NCBI GenBank assembly: GCA_017554235.1
Contig: JAFZIV010000035.1
Location: 1-64,000 of the forward strand
Direction of reading: 5' to 3'
Length of the DNA: 64,000 bases
Origin: Selenomonadaceae bacterium
GTDB taxonomy: Bacteria; Bacillota; Negativicutes; Selenomonadales; Selenomonadaceae
In this document: piece by piece, positions 8,687 through 18,693 of the stretch
Layout: each line of letters starts with the position of its first letter
How positions within the stretch are numbered: the first letter of the stretch is position 1
Translations under genes and position numbers: made by a program
The notes under the pieces: generated by a model
Seen by the model: only the letters and a program-made list of their open reading frames with translations
What the model was told of the DNA's origin: nothing
The model's database searches: none

Positions 8687-9223
8687 TTAAAATTCAATGC
8701 CGCGTTGTGCCTTTATTCCGCGTTGGAAGGGATGTTTTATTAATTTCATTTCGGTTACCAAATCTGCCGCGTCAATTAAAATTTGTGGAGCGTCGCGTCC
8801 CGTCAAGACTAAATGCAATTTCGGCGAACGAATTTTTATCAGCTCCAAAACTTTTTCAACGTCCAGCAATCCGAATTTCACGCAATAAATTATTTCGTCC
8901 AAAATTATTAAATCCCACGTGTCTGATAAAATTTCTGCGCGGGCAATTTCAAACGATGATTCTGCCGCCTGTTTATGTTCATCAAAATTATTTTTGTCGA
9001 TAAATCCTAAACCGCATTGGCGAATTTCAATTTTGTTATCAGCTGGAATTTTTGAGAGCAATTCCAAAGCTTTTAATTCGCCGGAAATTTTTTTACCCTT
9101 AATGAATTGCATAATTAAGACGTTAAGTCCTGCGCCATATGAACGAAGAGCCAATCCAAATGCCGCCGTAGATTTTCCTTTGCCGTTGCCTGTATGAATT
9201 ATTGTAAGTCCTTGTGTGTCCAA
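8687..9223 (-). CDS. cobO: Cob(I)alamin adenosyltransferase, CobO/BtuR type
   Basis: About 178 residues. It transfers the adenosyl group of ATP to reduced corrinoids to make adenosylcobalamin. The P-loop HTGNGKGKSTAAFGLALRS is at the N-terminus, then LNVLIMQFIKG, and WDLIILDEI; the end motif HPFQRGIKAQRGIEF is typical. TTG at 9223 follows GGAGG with an eight-base gap. It agrees with cobD at 30 kb and the B12-type radical SAM gene at 41 kb in suggesting B12 use. Confidence 0.95.
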   Translation of the reverse strand: MDTQGLTIIHTGNGKGKSTAAFGLALRSYGAGLNVLIMQFIKGKKISGELKALELLSKIPADNKIEIRQCGLGFIDKNNFDEHKQAAESSFEIARAEILSDTWDLIILDEIIYCVKFGLLDVEKVLELIKIRSPKLHLVLTGRDAPQILIDAADLVTEMKLIKHPFQRGIKAQRGIEF

Positions 9224-9280
9224 AATTTTTCCTCCAAAAAAAAATCTGCAGTCCAATTTGAACTACAGAAAAGTGTTGTT

Positions 9281-9344
9281 TAGTGAATAGTTGATAGTAA
9301 ATAGTTAATAGTACTATTCACTGACAACTGATCACTATTCACTA
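9281..9344. repeat. Intergenic inverted word repeat after groEL
   Basis: AGTGAATAGTTGATAGTAAATAG and its inverted counterpart CTATTCACTGACAACTGATCACTATTCACT form a long hairpin directly after the groEL stop codon. It shares words with the arrays at 133-163, 51154-51217 and 57722-57801. It may double as a transcription terminator. Confidence 0.7.
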
Positions 9345-9348
9345 ATTT

Positions 9349-10977
<1,629 letters not shown>

Positions 10978-11016
10978 TTAAAAAATTTACCTCCAAATTT
11001 ATTCTAAGACAGTGGA

Positions 11017-11298
11017 TTAAATAATCGCTAAAATATCACTTTCGCGAATGATGAGATAATCTTTTTCGTCAACTTTGACTTCACTGCCGGCATACTTATT
11101 GAAAATAATTTCGTCGCCAACTTTGACTTCGGGAACTGCGCGGCTGCCGTTATCAAGAAGTTTTCCTGTACCGACGGCAATAACTTTACCTTTTTGCGGT
11201 TTTTCTTTTGAAGTTTCAGGCATAATAATGCCACTCTTTGTTTTAAGTTCAACTTCGGCGACTTCAATAACAACTCTGTCACCAAGCGGTTTAATCAT
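11017..11298 (-). CDS. groS: 10 kDa chaperonin GroES
   Basis: 93 residues. The co-chaperonin lid for GroEL. It starts [17 protein letters not shown] at 11298 after GGGAGGC. The mobile-loop region is [19 protein letters not shown]. The gene heads the groES-groEL operon. Confidence 0.98.
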   Translation of the reverse strand: MIKPLGDRVVIEVAEVELKTKSGIIMPETSKEKPQKGKVIAVGTGKLLDNGSRAVPEVKVGDEIIFNKYAGSEVKVDEKDYLIIRESDILAII

Positions 11299-11400
11299 GA
11301 TAAAATTTGCCTCCCAAATATTATTTCTCAACTAAAGCCCAAAGCTCTGCACTTAATGCTAAAGCTTAAAAGCCAAAAGCTGATTTTCAACACGCGGCAT

Positions 11401-11429
11401 ATAATAATCCCTTATTGTCAAAATGTCAA
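11401..11429 (-). promoter_or_regulatory. groESL promoter
   Basis: On the minus strand TTGACA, a 17-bp spacer and TATTAT. No CIRCE inverted repeat (TTAGCACTC-N9-GAGTGCTAA) is found between it and groES, so HrcA control is not visible. Confidence 0.75.
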
Positions 11430-11460
11430 TAGGCAAAATATCAAATTTATGCAATTTCAA

Positions 11461-11488
11461 AAAAAATCGCGCCCACAATAGCGCGAAG
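11461..11488 (-). terminator. Minus-strand terminator with no upstream ORF
   Basis: TCGCGC-TATTGTGG-GCGCGA followed by eight T on the minus strand. It points toward groES and ends transcription coming from the ORF-free 11.5-11.9 kb stretch. Confidence 0.75.
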
Positions 11489-11569
11489 GGAAAATTTTTC
11501 TTGCCGTTTAATTGTGTTTGTTGTAAAATAATTTTCGCGTGGTCGATTGTCGACTTCCTCTCGTCAACT

Positions 11570-11717
11570 ACCCCACGAATAAATTCAGGGGCTTGCAGTT
11601 AGCTTAAGCCACCGCGTTCGGCTGGTTGACGACAGCCCTGCAAATATTTCTATTTGCAGCATTGAGGTTTCCCAAATCGGGTGCCTTTAAGCCTTAGCTA
11701 CAACCGTTTCCCCGATA
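11570..11717 (-). ncRNA. Predicted structured RNA inside element copy A (omega-RNA-like)
   Basis: Begins just downstream of a -35/-10 pair. Predicted helices include AUCGGG pairing with CCCGAU, CUGCAA-N-UUGCAG, GGCUG-N8-CAGCC, and the end stem CCCC...GGGG. The last stem has different loop-side sequence in the two copies but still pairs. No reading frame is kept. The resemblance to TnpB right-end guide RNAs is an inference. Confidence 0.5.
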
Positions 11718-11722
11718 TTCGT

Positions 11723-11751
11723 AGTTTAAGCTATAGGAAAAATTTTTGTAA
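11723..11751 (-). promoter_or_regulatory. Promoter of the element-borne RNA, copy A
   Basis: On the minus strand TTACAA, a 17-bp spacer and TAAACT. The same spacing and the same -10 occur in copy B (44786-44814), although the spacer sequences differ. Confidence 0.6.
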
Positions 11752-11895
11752 GTTTTTTGTGCCTTATCCCCCCTAATGCCTAAAAACGGGGTTTCTCGGT
11801 GTAATTTAGTAAGCACGACTTCCAAAAATTTATCAACACAATCAGTTTTTAGAGGAAGTCGACGCGTAAAAATCGACCACTCTTTTAGTAACTAA

Positions 11896-11924
11896 ATTAT
11901 AATTCATAAAAAAATTTTTTGCAA
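11896..11924 (-). promoter_or_regulatory. Outer minus-strand promoter toward the 11.5-11.9 kb element
   Basis: TTGCAA, 17 bp, TATAAT on the minus strand, facing away from ilvB. TATAAT also reads on the plus strand (11898-11903), so part of this region may serve ilvB instead. Confidence 0.45.
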
Positions 11925-11941
11925 TAATGGAGGGAATTTTT

Positions 11942-13624
11942 TTGAAGATGAATGGAGCGAAAGCACTTTTAGAAAGCTTAAAGAAAGAAGGCGTTGATTT
12001 AGTTTTCGGATATCCCGGCGGCGTCGTACTCAAACTTTATGACGAAATTTATAAAATGAACTTCCCCAACATTTTGACGGGGCACGAACAGGGCGCGGTA
12101 CATGCGGCGGACGGTTATGCGCGTGCGTCGGGAAAAGTCGGCGTTGTCATTGCGACTTCAGGACCCGGCGCGGCTAATCTTGTAACCGGCATTGCAACCG
12201 CAAATATGGATTCAATTCCGCTTGTCTGCATTACGGGACAGGTTGCCAATCGCGGTATTGGCAAAGATACTTTTCAGGAAGTCGACGTTTGCGGTATCAC
12301 CACGCCGATTACAAAGCACAACTATCTTGTAAGAGACGCTAACGAATTGCCGCGCGTCGTTAAGGAAGCTTTTTTCATTGCACGGACGGGCAGACCTGCT
12401 CCCGTTTGTATTGATATTGCAGCGGACGTTTTCAACACGGAAATTGAATTTGAATATCCCGAAAAAATTAATCTGCGCGGGTACACGGATAAAAATCCCG
12501 TTGATGAAAAATCTGTCGACGAAGTTGTAACGGCGATTAAAAATTCTCAACGCCCATTAATTTTTGCAGGCGGCGGCGTAATTTCTTCTGAAACATCAAA
12601 TGTTCTTCGCGAAATTTTAGATATTCTCGGCTGTCCCTCAACGTCGACGATGATGGGCATTGGCGCGATTGAACCAGACCGCGAAGGTTACTTGAGTTTC
12701 GCCGGAATGCACGGCTCTTACGGTGCAAATATGGCGATTCAAAATTGCGATTTACTTTTGGCTATAGGAATGAGATTTAGCGACAGGGTAACGGGTAAAG
12801 TTGCTGAATTTGCTCCGCACGCTAAGATTGTTCACTTTGAACTTGACCCAGCCGAAGTTAATAAAAATGTCCAAGTCGATTACAAAGTTTTGGGTGACTT
12901 AAAAAATTCTCTTCCGATTCTGCGCGATAAGCTTAAGGAGTCGGGAATAAATTTTGTCGATAAATTCAGCGGCTGGACGAATCAAACTTTGGCGGAAGGT
13001 TTAAAACATCTTTTCAGTTACAAATCGGAAGGCGACGTAATTAAACCCGGCGCACTTATCACGAAAATCAGCGAACTTGCCGACGAAAATACAATAGCAG
13101 TTACGGACGTTGGTCAACATCAAATGTGGGCGGCGCAATTTTTTAAGGCACGCGCTCCACGTCAATTTTTGACAAGCGGCGGACTTGGTACAATGGGATT
13201 CGGACTTCCTGCTGCAATGGGTGCTAAACTTGCCTGCCCTGATAAAAATGTTATTCTCTTCACCGGCGACGGTTCAATTATGATGAATATTCAAGAGTTG
13301 GCGACGATTGCCGATAATAATATTGACGTTAAAGTTGTTATTGTTCACAATTTTATTTTGGGAATGGTCGGACAATGGCAACGGCTTTTCTACAATCATC
13401 ATTATTCGGCGTCTGAATTAAATCTTAAGCGTGACTTGGTAAAAATCGCTCAAGCTATGGGCGTTCGTGCATACAGATTGACGAAGGCTGAAGAACTTGA
13501 AACGGAATTGCCGGAGATTTTATTTTCAAAAGGCGCGGCAGTTATCGACGTTTATGTACCGCAAGATGAAAATGTTCTGCCAATGGTACCGGGCGGAAAG
13601 CGACTTGACCAAATGGTTTTGTGA
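11942..13624 (+). CDS. ilvB: Acetolactate synthase, large (catalytic) subunit
   Basis: About 560 residues. A ThDP- and FAD-dependent enzyme joining two pyruvate (or pyruvate and 2-oxobutyrate) in Val/Leu/Ile synthesis. Visible are the N-terminal GYPGGVVLKLYDEI, the catalytic Glu in LTGHEQGAVHAADGYARASG, and the ThDP motif GDGSIMMNIQELATI with VVIVHN. GGAGGG lies before TTG 11942; ATG 11948 is the alternative. The ATG at 11927 lies inside the Shine-Dalgarno. No small subunit (ilvN) follows, since the next gene is a chemoreceptor. No T-box leader was found upstream. Confidence 0.95.
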   Translation: MKMNGAKALLESLKKEGVDLVFGYPGGVVLKLYDEIYKMNFPNILTGHEQGAVHAADGYARASGKVGVVIATSGPGAANLVTGIATANMDSIPLVCITGQVANRGIGKDTFQEVDVCGITTPITKHNYLVRDANELPRVVKEAFFIARTGRPAPVCIDIAADVFNTEIEFEYPEKINLRGYTDKNPVDEKSVDEVVTAIKNSQRPLIFAGGGVISSETSNVLREILDILGCPSTSTMMGIGAIEPDREGYLSFAGMHGSYGANMAIQNCDLLLAIGMRFSDRVTGKVAEFAPHAKIVHFELDPAEVNKNVQVDYKVLGDLKNSLPILRDKLKESGINFVDKFSGWTNQTLAEGLKHLFSYKSEGDVIKPGALITKISELADENTIAVTDVGQHQMWAAQFFKARAPRQFLTSGGLGTMGFGLPAAMGAKLACPDKNVILFTGDGSIMMNIQELATIADNNIDVKVVIVHNFILGMVGQWQRLFYNHHYSASELNLKRDLVKIAQAMGVRAYRLTKAEELETELPEILFSKGAAVIDVYVPQDENVLPMVPGGKRLDQMVL

Positions 13625-13661
13625 TAATGCGTAATTAAAATTTTTCAAAGGAGCGTAAGTT

Positions 13662-15647
13662 ATGGGATTCAGAGACATTAGCATTAGAAAAAAATTCATA
13701 ATTTTAACAGGTGTCGTGACAGTTTTTATGTTGCTCATCTCCTTTGTAGGATATATTACTGCTTCACGGGAACTTAACGAAAGTTTAAATATCGAAGTCA
13801 ACACAACTATGAAACACGCCGCCGCTGATATGGATGGCTGGATGGCTAAACGAATTTCAATAGCGCAATCACAAGCTGCACTTTACAGCCATTTTAACGG
13901 AGATTTTACCAGAATTAAAGCTAAAGACACTATGTCGCTTTCAACTTATGACAAAGAAGTTATCGATATGGGCGTTGGTCTTGAAGACGGCACGTTTACG
14001 AGTTACATACATGGATTAACTTCACTTGATCCGCGTCAACGTCCTTGGTATTTAAGCGTTAAGGATACGGGAAAAGATTATTTTGTAACGTCACCTTACG
14101 AAGACCTTAACACTCATCAAATTTTAGTGTCGATTGTTACTCCCGTAAGGAATGGAACTACTTTCGTCGGAGCTGTTTGTGAAGATATTGGGCTTGACAT
14201 TTTAGGAGAAAAAGCTAACGGCATTAAATATCGCGGCGTCGGTTATGCAACTTTTATGGACGCGGAAGGCGTTATAATTGCAACAAATGATCCCGCGCTT
14301 AAAGGTGTTGAAAATATTAGCGGCATTATCGACACGCCGGAACATCTTAACACAATTTTATCTAATGATTCTGGAAATATAATTTGTACTGTCGGCGGCG
14401 ACGATTATGTTTTTGGTTACGCTAAACTGCCCAGTGTAGGTTGGATTGTCGGGCTTGCTATTCCGTATAACGAAGTTTTCGGCATACTCAATCAAATTAA
14501 AATTATGTTCGCAGTTATTACGTTGGTGTGTTTGGTCGTTATTACTTTGTTTTGCACAAAAATTTCCAATGCGATTACAGAGCCTGTCCTTAAGCTTGAG
14601 GAACATGCTAAACAAATGGCGAATGGAAATTTGCGTATGCAGGAAATTCCCATTGAAGGCACGGACGAAATTGGAGTTTTGACGAGTGAATTTAATATTA
14701 TGTGCAAAAACCTGCGCGGCTTGATAACTAAAATGTTGACGACTTCAGAGCAACTTGCGGCGTCCAGTGATGAATTAATGGCAAGTTCAACGCAATCTGC
14801 AAATACTTCAGTAACAATTGCCGAAACGGTTTCAGAAGTCGGCGGAGAAATTACCAAGCAAATGCAAGATATTGATGCCGTTAAAAAAAGTATCGACGTT
14901 GTATCCGGCGATATTCAAATTGTTTCCGATAAAGCTTTAAACGTTGCTGACACTTCCGAAAGAACAGCTAAAGCCGCGCTGACTGGTGAAGACCTTATGC
15001 AGGTTGCTATTGAGAAAATGCGCAGTATTGAAAAGAGCGTTACGGCAAGTGCTGAAGTCGTTGAACGTCTCGGAGAAAGTTCAAAACAAATCGGGCAAAT
15101 TGTTGAGGCTATTGCAGAAATTTCAGATCAAACAAACCTGCTTGCACTTAACGCCGCTATTGAGGCTGCCCGCGCAGGTGAACACGGCAGAGGATTTACC
15201 GTCGTGTCGGAGGAAGTTCGTAAATTGGCAACGGCATCGCAAGAATCAGCTGAAAAAATTCGTGCAAGAATCGAATCAATTCAAGCATCGACAGAAGAAG
15301 CCGTTCAATCTATGAAGAGCGGAACTGCGGACGTTGCTGAAGGTACAAACGCAATTCGTGAAGTCGGCGTTCAGTTTGAAGAAATTATGCGTATGGTTGA
15401 CGGCATTAAAAAAGAAATCACGGGTATAAATCAATCTGTCAAGACTGTATCGGACGGCACGGAAAAAATTGTCGCCGCAACAAATTCTATTGACAAGGCA
15501 AGCCAAGTTACAAATGGGCGTACGCAATCTATTTCTTCTGCGACGGAAACTCAATCTGCGTCCAATGAAGAAATTGCGGCGGCGGCTCAAGCTTTGTCAA
15601 ATTTGGCGGCTGATATGCAAGATGCTATCGGAAGGTTTAAGGTTTAG
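13662..15647 (+). CDS. Methyl-accepting chemotaxis protein with dCache sensor
   Basis: 661 residues. A transmembrane helix (about 15-35) is followed by an extracytoplasmic dCache-type sensor (about 36-275, with [16 protein letters not shown] typical of the membrane-distal module). A second helix (about 280-302), a HAMP linker and a long MA coiled coil follow. The hairpin tip [20 protein letters not shown] binds CheA/CheW. No che or flagellar operon is next to it. It is preceded by AAAGGAGCG. Confidence 0.96.
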   Translation: MGFRDISIRKKFIILTGVVTVFMLLISFVGYITASRELNESLNIEVNTTMKHAAADMDGWMAKRISIAQSQAALYSHFNGDFTRIKAKDTMSLSTYDKEVIDMGVGLEDGTFTSYIHGLTSLDPRQRPWYLSVKDTGKDYFVTSPYEDLNTHQILVSIVTPVRNGTTFVGAVCEDIGLDILGEKANGIKYRGVGYATFMDAEGVIIATNDPALKGVENISGIIDTPEHLNTILSNDSGNIICTVGGDDYVFGYAKLPSVGWIVGLAIPYNEVFGILNQIKIMFAVITLVCLVVITLFCTKISNAITEPVLKLEEHAKQMANGNLRMQEIPIEGTDEIGVLTSEFNIMCKNLRGLITKMLTTSEQLAASSDELMASSTQSANTSVTIAETVSEVGGEITKQMQDIDAVKKSIDVVSGDIQIVSDKALNVADTSERTAKAALTGEDLMQVAIEKMRSIEKSVTASAEVVERLGESSKQIGQIVEAIAEISDQTNLLALNAAIEAARAGEHGRGFTVVSEEVRKLATASQESAEKIRARIESIQASTEEAVQSMKSGTADVAEGTNAIREVGVQFEEIMRMVDGIKKEITGINQSVKTVSDGTEKIVAATNSIDKASQVTNGRTQSISSATETQSASNEEIAAAAQALSNLAADMQDAIGRFKV

Positions 15648-15670
15648 TAAATAGTGAGTAGGGATTAGTA

Positions 15671-17032
15671 ATGCGTGTTGTAATTATAGGCGCGGGGAAG
15701 TTGGGCTACACTATCGCCGAACTTTTAAGCAGTGAACAAATTGAAGTTATCGTCGTCGACAAAGACGAAAATCAACTTACCGCCGTTAAAGAAACTCTCG
15801 ACGTTATGACTATTAATAAAAGCGGCACTAATCCCACCACGCTTGACGATCCCGACATTAACCGCGCAGAAGTTTTTATCGCTGTTACCGATATTGACGA
15901 AGTTAATATGGTTGCGTGTTTCCTTGCCAAAAAGCACGGCATTAAACACACAATCGCTCGTATTCGTGATATGCAATTTATGGGCGAGGCGCGCGAATAC
16001 GTCAAGCAACATTTTGATATTGACTTAATGGTAAATCCCGAACTGATTGCCGCCAATGAAATTTACCGAATTTTGATGACTCCTGCCGCGTTAAACGTTG
16101 ATGATTTTGCGGGCGGGAAGATTCGGCTTTTTGAAACAAAAGTCAGTAAACGAAGTAAGCTTGCAAATATTCCGCTGAAAGATTTAAAATTACCTGCGGG
16201 AGTTTTGGCAGGATTGATTCACAGAGATCACCGAATGATTATTCCGCACGGCGATGATTTTTTGCAAGTTCATGATAACGCATATTTTATCGGCTTTCCT
16301 GATGCGATTGAAAAATTTAGTTCCAATTTAGTACGTCAAGATTCGCGTCCGCTGGAAAAAGTTTTGATAATAGGTGCGGGCAGGATAGCACGAACTTTGG
16401 CAGTAAAGTTAATTGACGCGGAAGTTTCCGTCAAGGTTATTGAAAAAAACAAAGAACGTTGCGAGCAGATGGCGGAACTTTTGACTGGAAATAGCATAGC
16501 GATTTACGGCGACGGTACTAACGTTGACTTATTGGCGGAAGAAGGGATTGCGTCCGCTGACGTGATAGTTTGCTTGACGGAAGATGACAGATTAAATTTG
16601 ATGATGGCATTGCTTGCTAAACATATGGGCGCGAAAAAAACTGTTGTCCGCGTTTATCGAACTGAATATGTTGAACTGATTGAAAAAGTTGGCGTTGACG
16701 TGGTAATATCTGCTCGGCTTTTATCGGCAAGTGAAGTTTTAGCATTTGTGCGACGCGGCGGCGTTACGCGCGTTTCGATTTTGGAAGGTGCGAAGGCTGA
16801 AGCGGTTGAAGTTATTGTCCAAAAAGGTGCAAAGGTCGAAGGAAAAAAATTAATGGATGTCAGATTGCCAAAGTCGTGTTTGGTCTGCGCATATGTAAGA
16901 AAAGGTGTAGCCGCAATTCCTAACGGTCATACGATACTTTTGGATGGTGACAAGATAATTTTATTCTGTCTTCGCGGAAGTGCAAAGGAAGTTGTCAGCT
17001 GGTTTACGAATGAGCAAAGATTTGTAGTTTAA
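15671..17032 (+). CDS. trkA: Trk potassium uptake regulator TrkA
   Basis: 453 residues in two RCK_N-RCK_C repeats. Each RCK_N is a Rossmann fold beginning MRVVIIGAGKLGYTIAELL (residue 1) and EKVLIIGAGRIARTLAVKLI (about 231), the first followed by the NAD-contacting VDKDENQL. It gates a TrkH-type potassium channel in response to nucleotides; trkH is not in the window. The short gap after the chemoreceptor gene carries the words TAGTAAATAGTGAGTAGGGATTAG, one arm of the intergenic repeat family. Confidence 0.96.
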   Translation: MRVVIIGAGKLGYTIAELLSSEQIEVIVVDKDENQLTAVKETLDVMTINKSGTNPTTLDDPDINRAEVFIAVTDIDEVNMVACFLAKKHGIKHTIARIRDMQFMGEAREYVKQHFDIDLMVNPELIAANEIYRILMTPAALNVDDFAGGKIRLFETKVSKRSKLANIPLKDLKLPAGVLAGLIHRDHRMIIPHGDDFLQVHDNAYFIGFPDAIEKFSSNLVRQDSRPLEKVLIIGAGRIARTLAVKLIDAEVSVKVIEKNKERCEQMAELLTGNSIAIYGDGTNVDLLAEEGIASADVIVCLTEDDRLNLMMALLAKHMGAKKTVVRVYRTEYVELIEKVGVDVVISARLLSASEVLAFVRRGGVTRVSILEGAKAEAVEVIVQKGAKVEGKKLMDVRLPKSCLVCAYVRKGVAAIPNGHTILLDGDKIILFCLRGSAKEVVSWFTNEQRFVV

Positions 17033-17078
17033 ATGAGAATTGGTTTACCTTAAATTTTTTCGACGGGAGGCGTTATCT

Positions 17079-17657
17079 ATGATAAATGAAGCGTTAAATC
17101 GCGATTACGAAATTATTGGGGGGAAAAAATTTATGTCACCTGCACCTATTCTTGGACATAGTAATATCGTTACAGAAATTTTAACCAGTATAAATAATTA
17201 TCTTAGGATTCGCCATTGTGGGTACGTCTTCGCGGACGATACCGATGTTCATTTGCCGGACGGAAATTTGTTTAAGCCCGACGTGGTTGTAGTCACTAAA
17301 GAAAATGCCAATATTATGAATTGGGGCGGCGCAATTTACGGCGTTCCAGATATGGTCGTCGAAGTTATTTCCCCTTCTACACGTGTAAAAGATTTAACGG
17401 TTAAGAAGTATGCTTACGAGGCTAACGGCATCAAAGAATATTGGATTGTCGATCCTTATATTAAAACTGTTGACGTTTATCTTTTACGCAACAGCAAATA
17501 CGAACTTGATTCATCTTACGTAAAATACAGTGATTATGATTGGCAAAATTTAAGCGACGAAGAAAAAGCCGCTTACCGGTCTGAAATTAAAGTTTCGATT
17601 TTTGAAGATTTATTTATCAAGGTTGACGATATTTTTTCTTGGGGTTATGATTTTTAA
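17079..17657 (+). CDS. Uma2-family (DUF820) restriction-endonuclease-fold protein
   Basis: 192 residues. PD-(D/E)xK-fold family, often present in many copies in cyanobacteria and in some Firmicutes. Core motifs: FKPDVVVVTKENANI (catalytic Asp), PDMVVEVISPSTRVKDLTVK (Glu and Lys) and YEANGIKEYWIVDP. ATG 17079 follows GGGAGGCG. The biological role of the family is unproven; nuclease activity is inferred from the fold. Confidence 0.92.
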   Translation: MINEALNRDYEIIGGKKFMSPAPILGHSNIVTEILTSINNYLRIRHCGYVFADDTDVHLPDGNLFKPDVVVVTKENANIMNWGGAIYGVPDMVVEVISPSTRVKDLTVKKYAYEANGIKEYWIVDPYIKTVDVYLLRNSKYELDSSYVKYSDYDWQNLSDEEKAAYRSEIKVSIFEDLFIKVDDIFSWGYDF

Positions 17658-17682
17658 AAAATCTTAGAAGGAGACTTTCACG

Positions 17683-18693
17683 TTGAAGACAGAATCTCTA
17701 AAGAGAGTAGCCGCGATATTTGATCAAATAAAAGGCACTTTTAGCCGCAATAAGCTGAAAAAAATTATTTCGCTGATTATGTCAATATCGCTTTGGGTTT
17801 ACGTAATGGGTGCGCAAAATCCTGTGATTGAAGACAGCTACCGCGTGAAAGTCAACATCAAAAATAATAATTCGTCCAAATACAGTGCTGATTACACGGA
17901 GAATGACGCAAAAATTATTTTGAGTGCGCCACGTTCATACTTCATTGATTACAGTGAAAATGATATGCGTGCTTATATAGATGTTACGGACTACGGCGAA
18001 GGAGAATTTGACGTTCCGATTGAGGCGACTTACCCAAAAGGCTTTGAATTAATCAGAATTTCGCCGGAGAATATTCACGTTAAGGTTGAACCGATTATCG
18101 AGCATCAAATGGAATTGCAAGTTATTTTGAGCGGTTCTCCTAAACCTAACGCCGTAGTAAAAAGCATTGACGCTCCTAAAACTGTTACTATCGTGGGTGC
18201 AAAAAATTTCGTCGAAAGTGTTACAAAAGTTGTCGGTTACGTAGGTATCGCCGGTGAAGATGATGATTTTGAATTGAATGTTCCGATGACTGCCATTGAC
18301 GAGAACGGACGCGAAGTTAAAGAAGTGCGAGTTGTCCCTGCGTCGGTAAATGTTTTTGTCGACATTGAAAAGGGTGCAAAAAAAACCGTACCGATTGTTG
18401 CGGACATTACCGCGCCAGACGGCAGGGAAATTTCTAAAATTACAATCAATCCCGCCACGATTGAAATTGACGGAGTTGAAGGATATATAAACGCTATTGA
18501 TTCATTGAGTACAGAAAGCGTTACAATTCCTGACGGGCAGGATACTTATAAAAATTATTTGAATTTGAAAGTACCTGAAGGTGTCGTGAAACTTGATGCC
18601 GAAAGAATTTTTGTTACCGTCGAATTAAAACCGTTGCCTGTTACGAATAAAACTGAAACCGTTAATGACTCCAACGATAGTGAACAAAATTAA
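17683..18693 (+). CDS. YbbR-domain protein (CdaR-like)
   Basis: 336 residues. An N-terminal cytoplasmic stretch and one membrane anchor (ISLIMSISLWVYVMGAQ) are followed by about three YbbR beta repeats, with typical PKGFELIRISPENIHVKVEP and TVPIVADI segments. In Firmicutes CdaR regulates the diadenylate cyclase CdaA and usually follows it; here cdaA is 38 kb away at 55.8 kb. TTG 17683 follows AGAAGGAGAC. Confidence 0.88.
   Translation: MKTESLKRVAAIFDQIKGTFSRNKLKKIISLIMSISLWVYVMGAQNPVIEDSYRVKVNIKNNNSSKYSADYTENDAKIILSAPRSYFIDYSENDMRAYIDVTDYGEGEFDVPIEATYPKGFELIRISPENIHVKVEPIIEHQMELQVILSGSPKPNAVVKSIDAPKTVTIVGAKNFVESVTKVVGYVGIAGEDDDFELNVPMTAIDENGREVKEVRVVPASVNVFVDIEKGAKKTVPIVADITAPDGREISKITINPATIEIDGVEGYINAIDSLSTESVTIPDGQDTYKNYLNLKVPEGVVKLDAERIFVTVELKPLPVTNKTETVNDSNDSEQN

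Larger units (their letters stand above)
11563..11799 (-). mobile_element. 236-bp IS200/IS605-like non-autonomous element, copy A
   Basis: On the minus strand the element runs from CCGAGAA and a CCCC...GGGG hairpin to a second CCCC...GGGG hairpin followed by GTAGTTGAC. It has no ORF. Copy B at 44627-44862 has the same length and order. The internal block of about 110 bp (11607-11717) differs at only two positions between the copies. End hairpins of this type are seen in IS200/IS605 and TnpB elements. See the promoter and RNA entries. Confidence 0.7.
11539..11880. repeat. Long inverted repeat enclosing the 236-bp element
   Basis: GTGGTCGATTGTCGACTTCCTCT (11539-11561, an imperfect arm) is inverted at 11851-11880, where a seven-base stretch is added. 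The 236-bp element lies entirely between the two arms. Either the element went into a palindrome or the arms belong to a larger composite element. Confidence 0.6.

Noticed and set aside
11332-11470. CIRCE operator upstream of groES
   Set aside because: No TTAGCACTC-N9-GAGTGCTAA pair was found; CACTTAATGCTAAAG near 11350 only partly resembles one arm.
11461-11941. T-box or attenuator leader for ilvB
   Set aside because: ACCGCG in the plus strand recalls the T-box motif, but the same block occurs after hisZ at 44.7 kb in the opposite context, and the T-box helix layout is missing.
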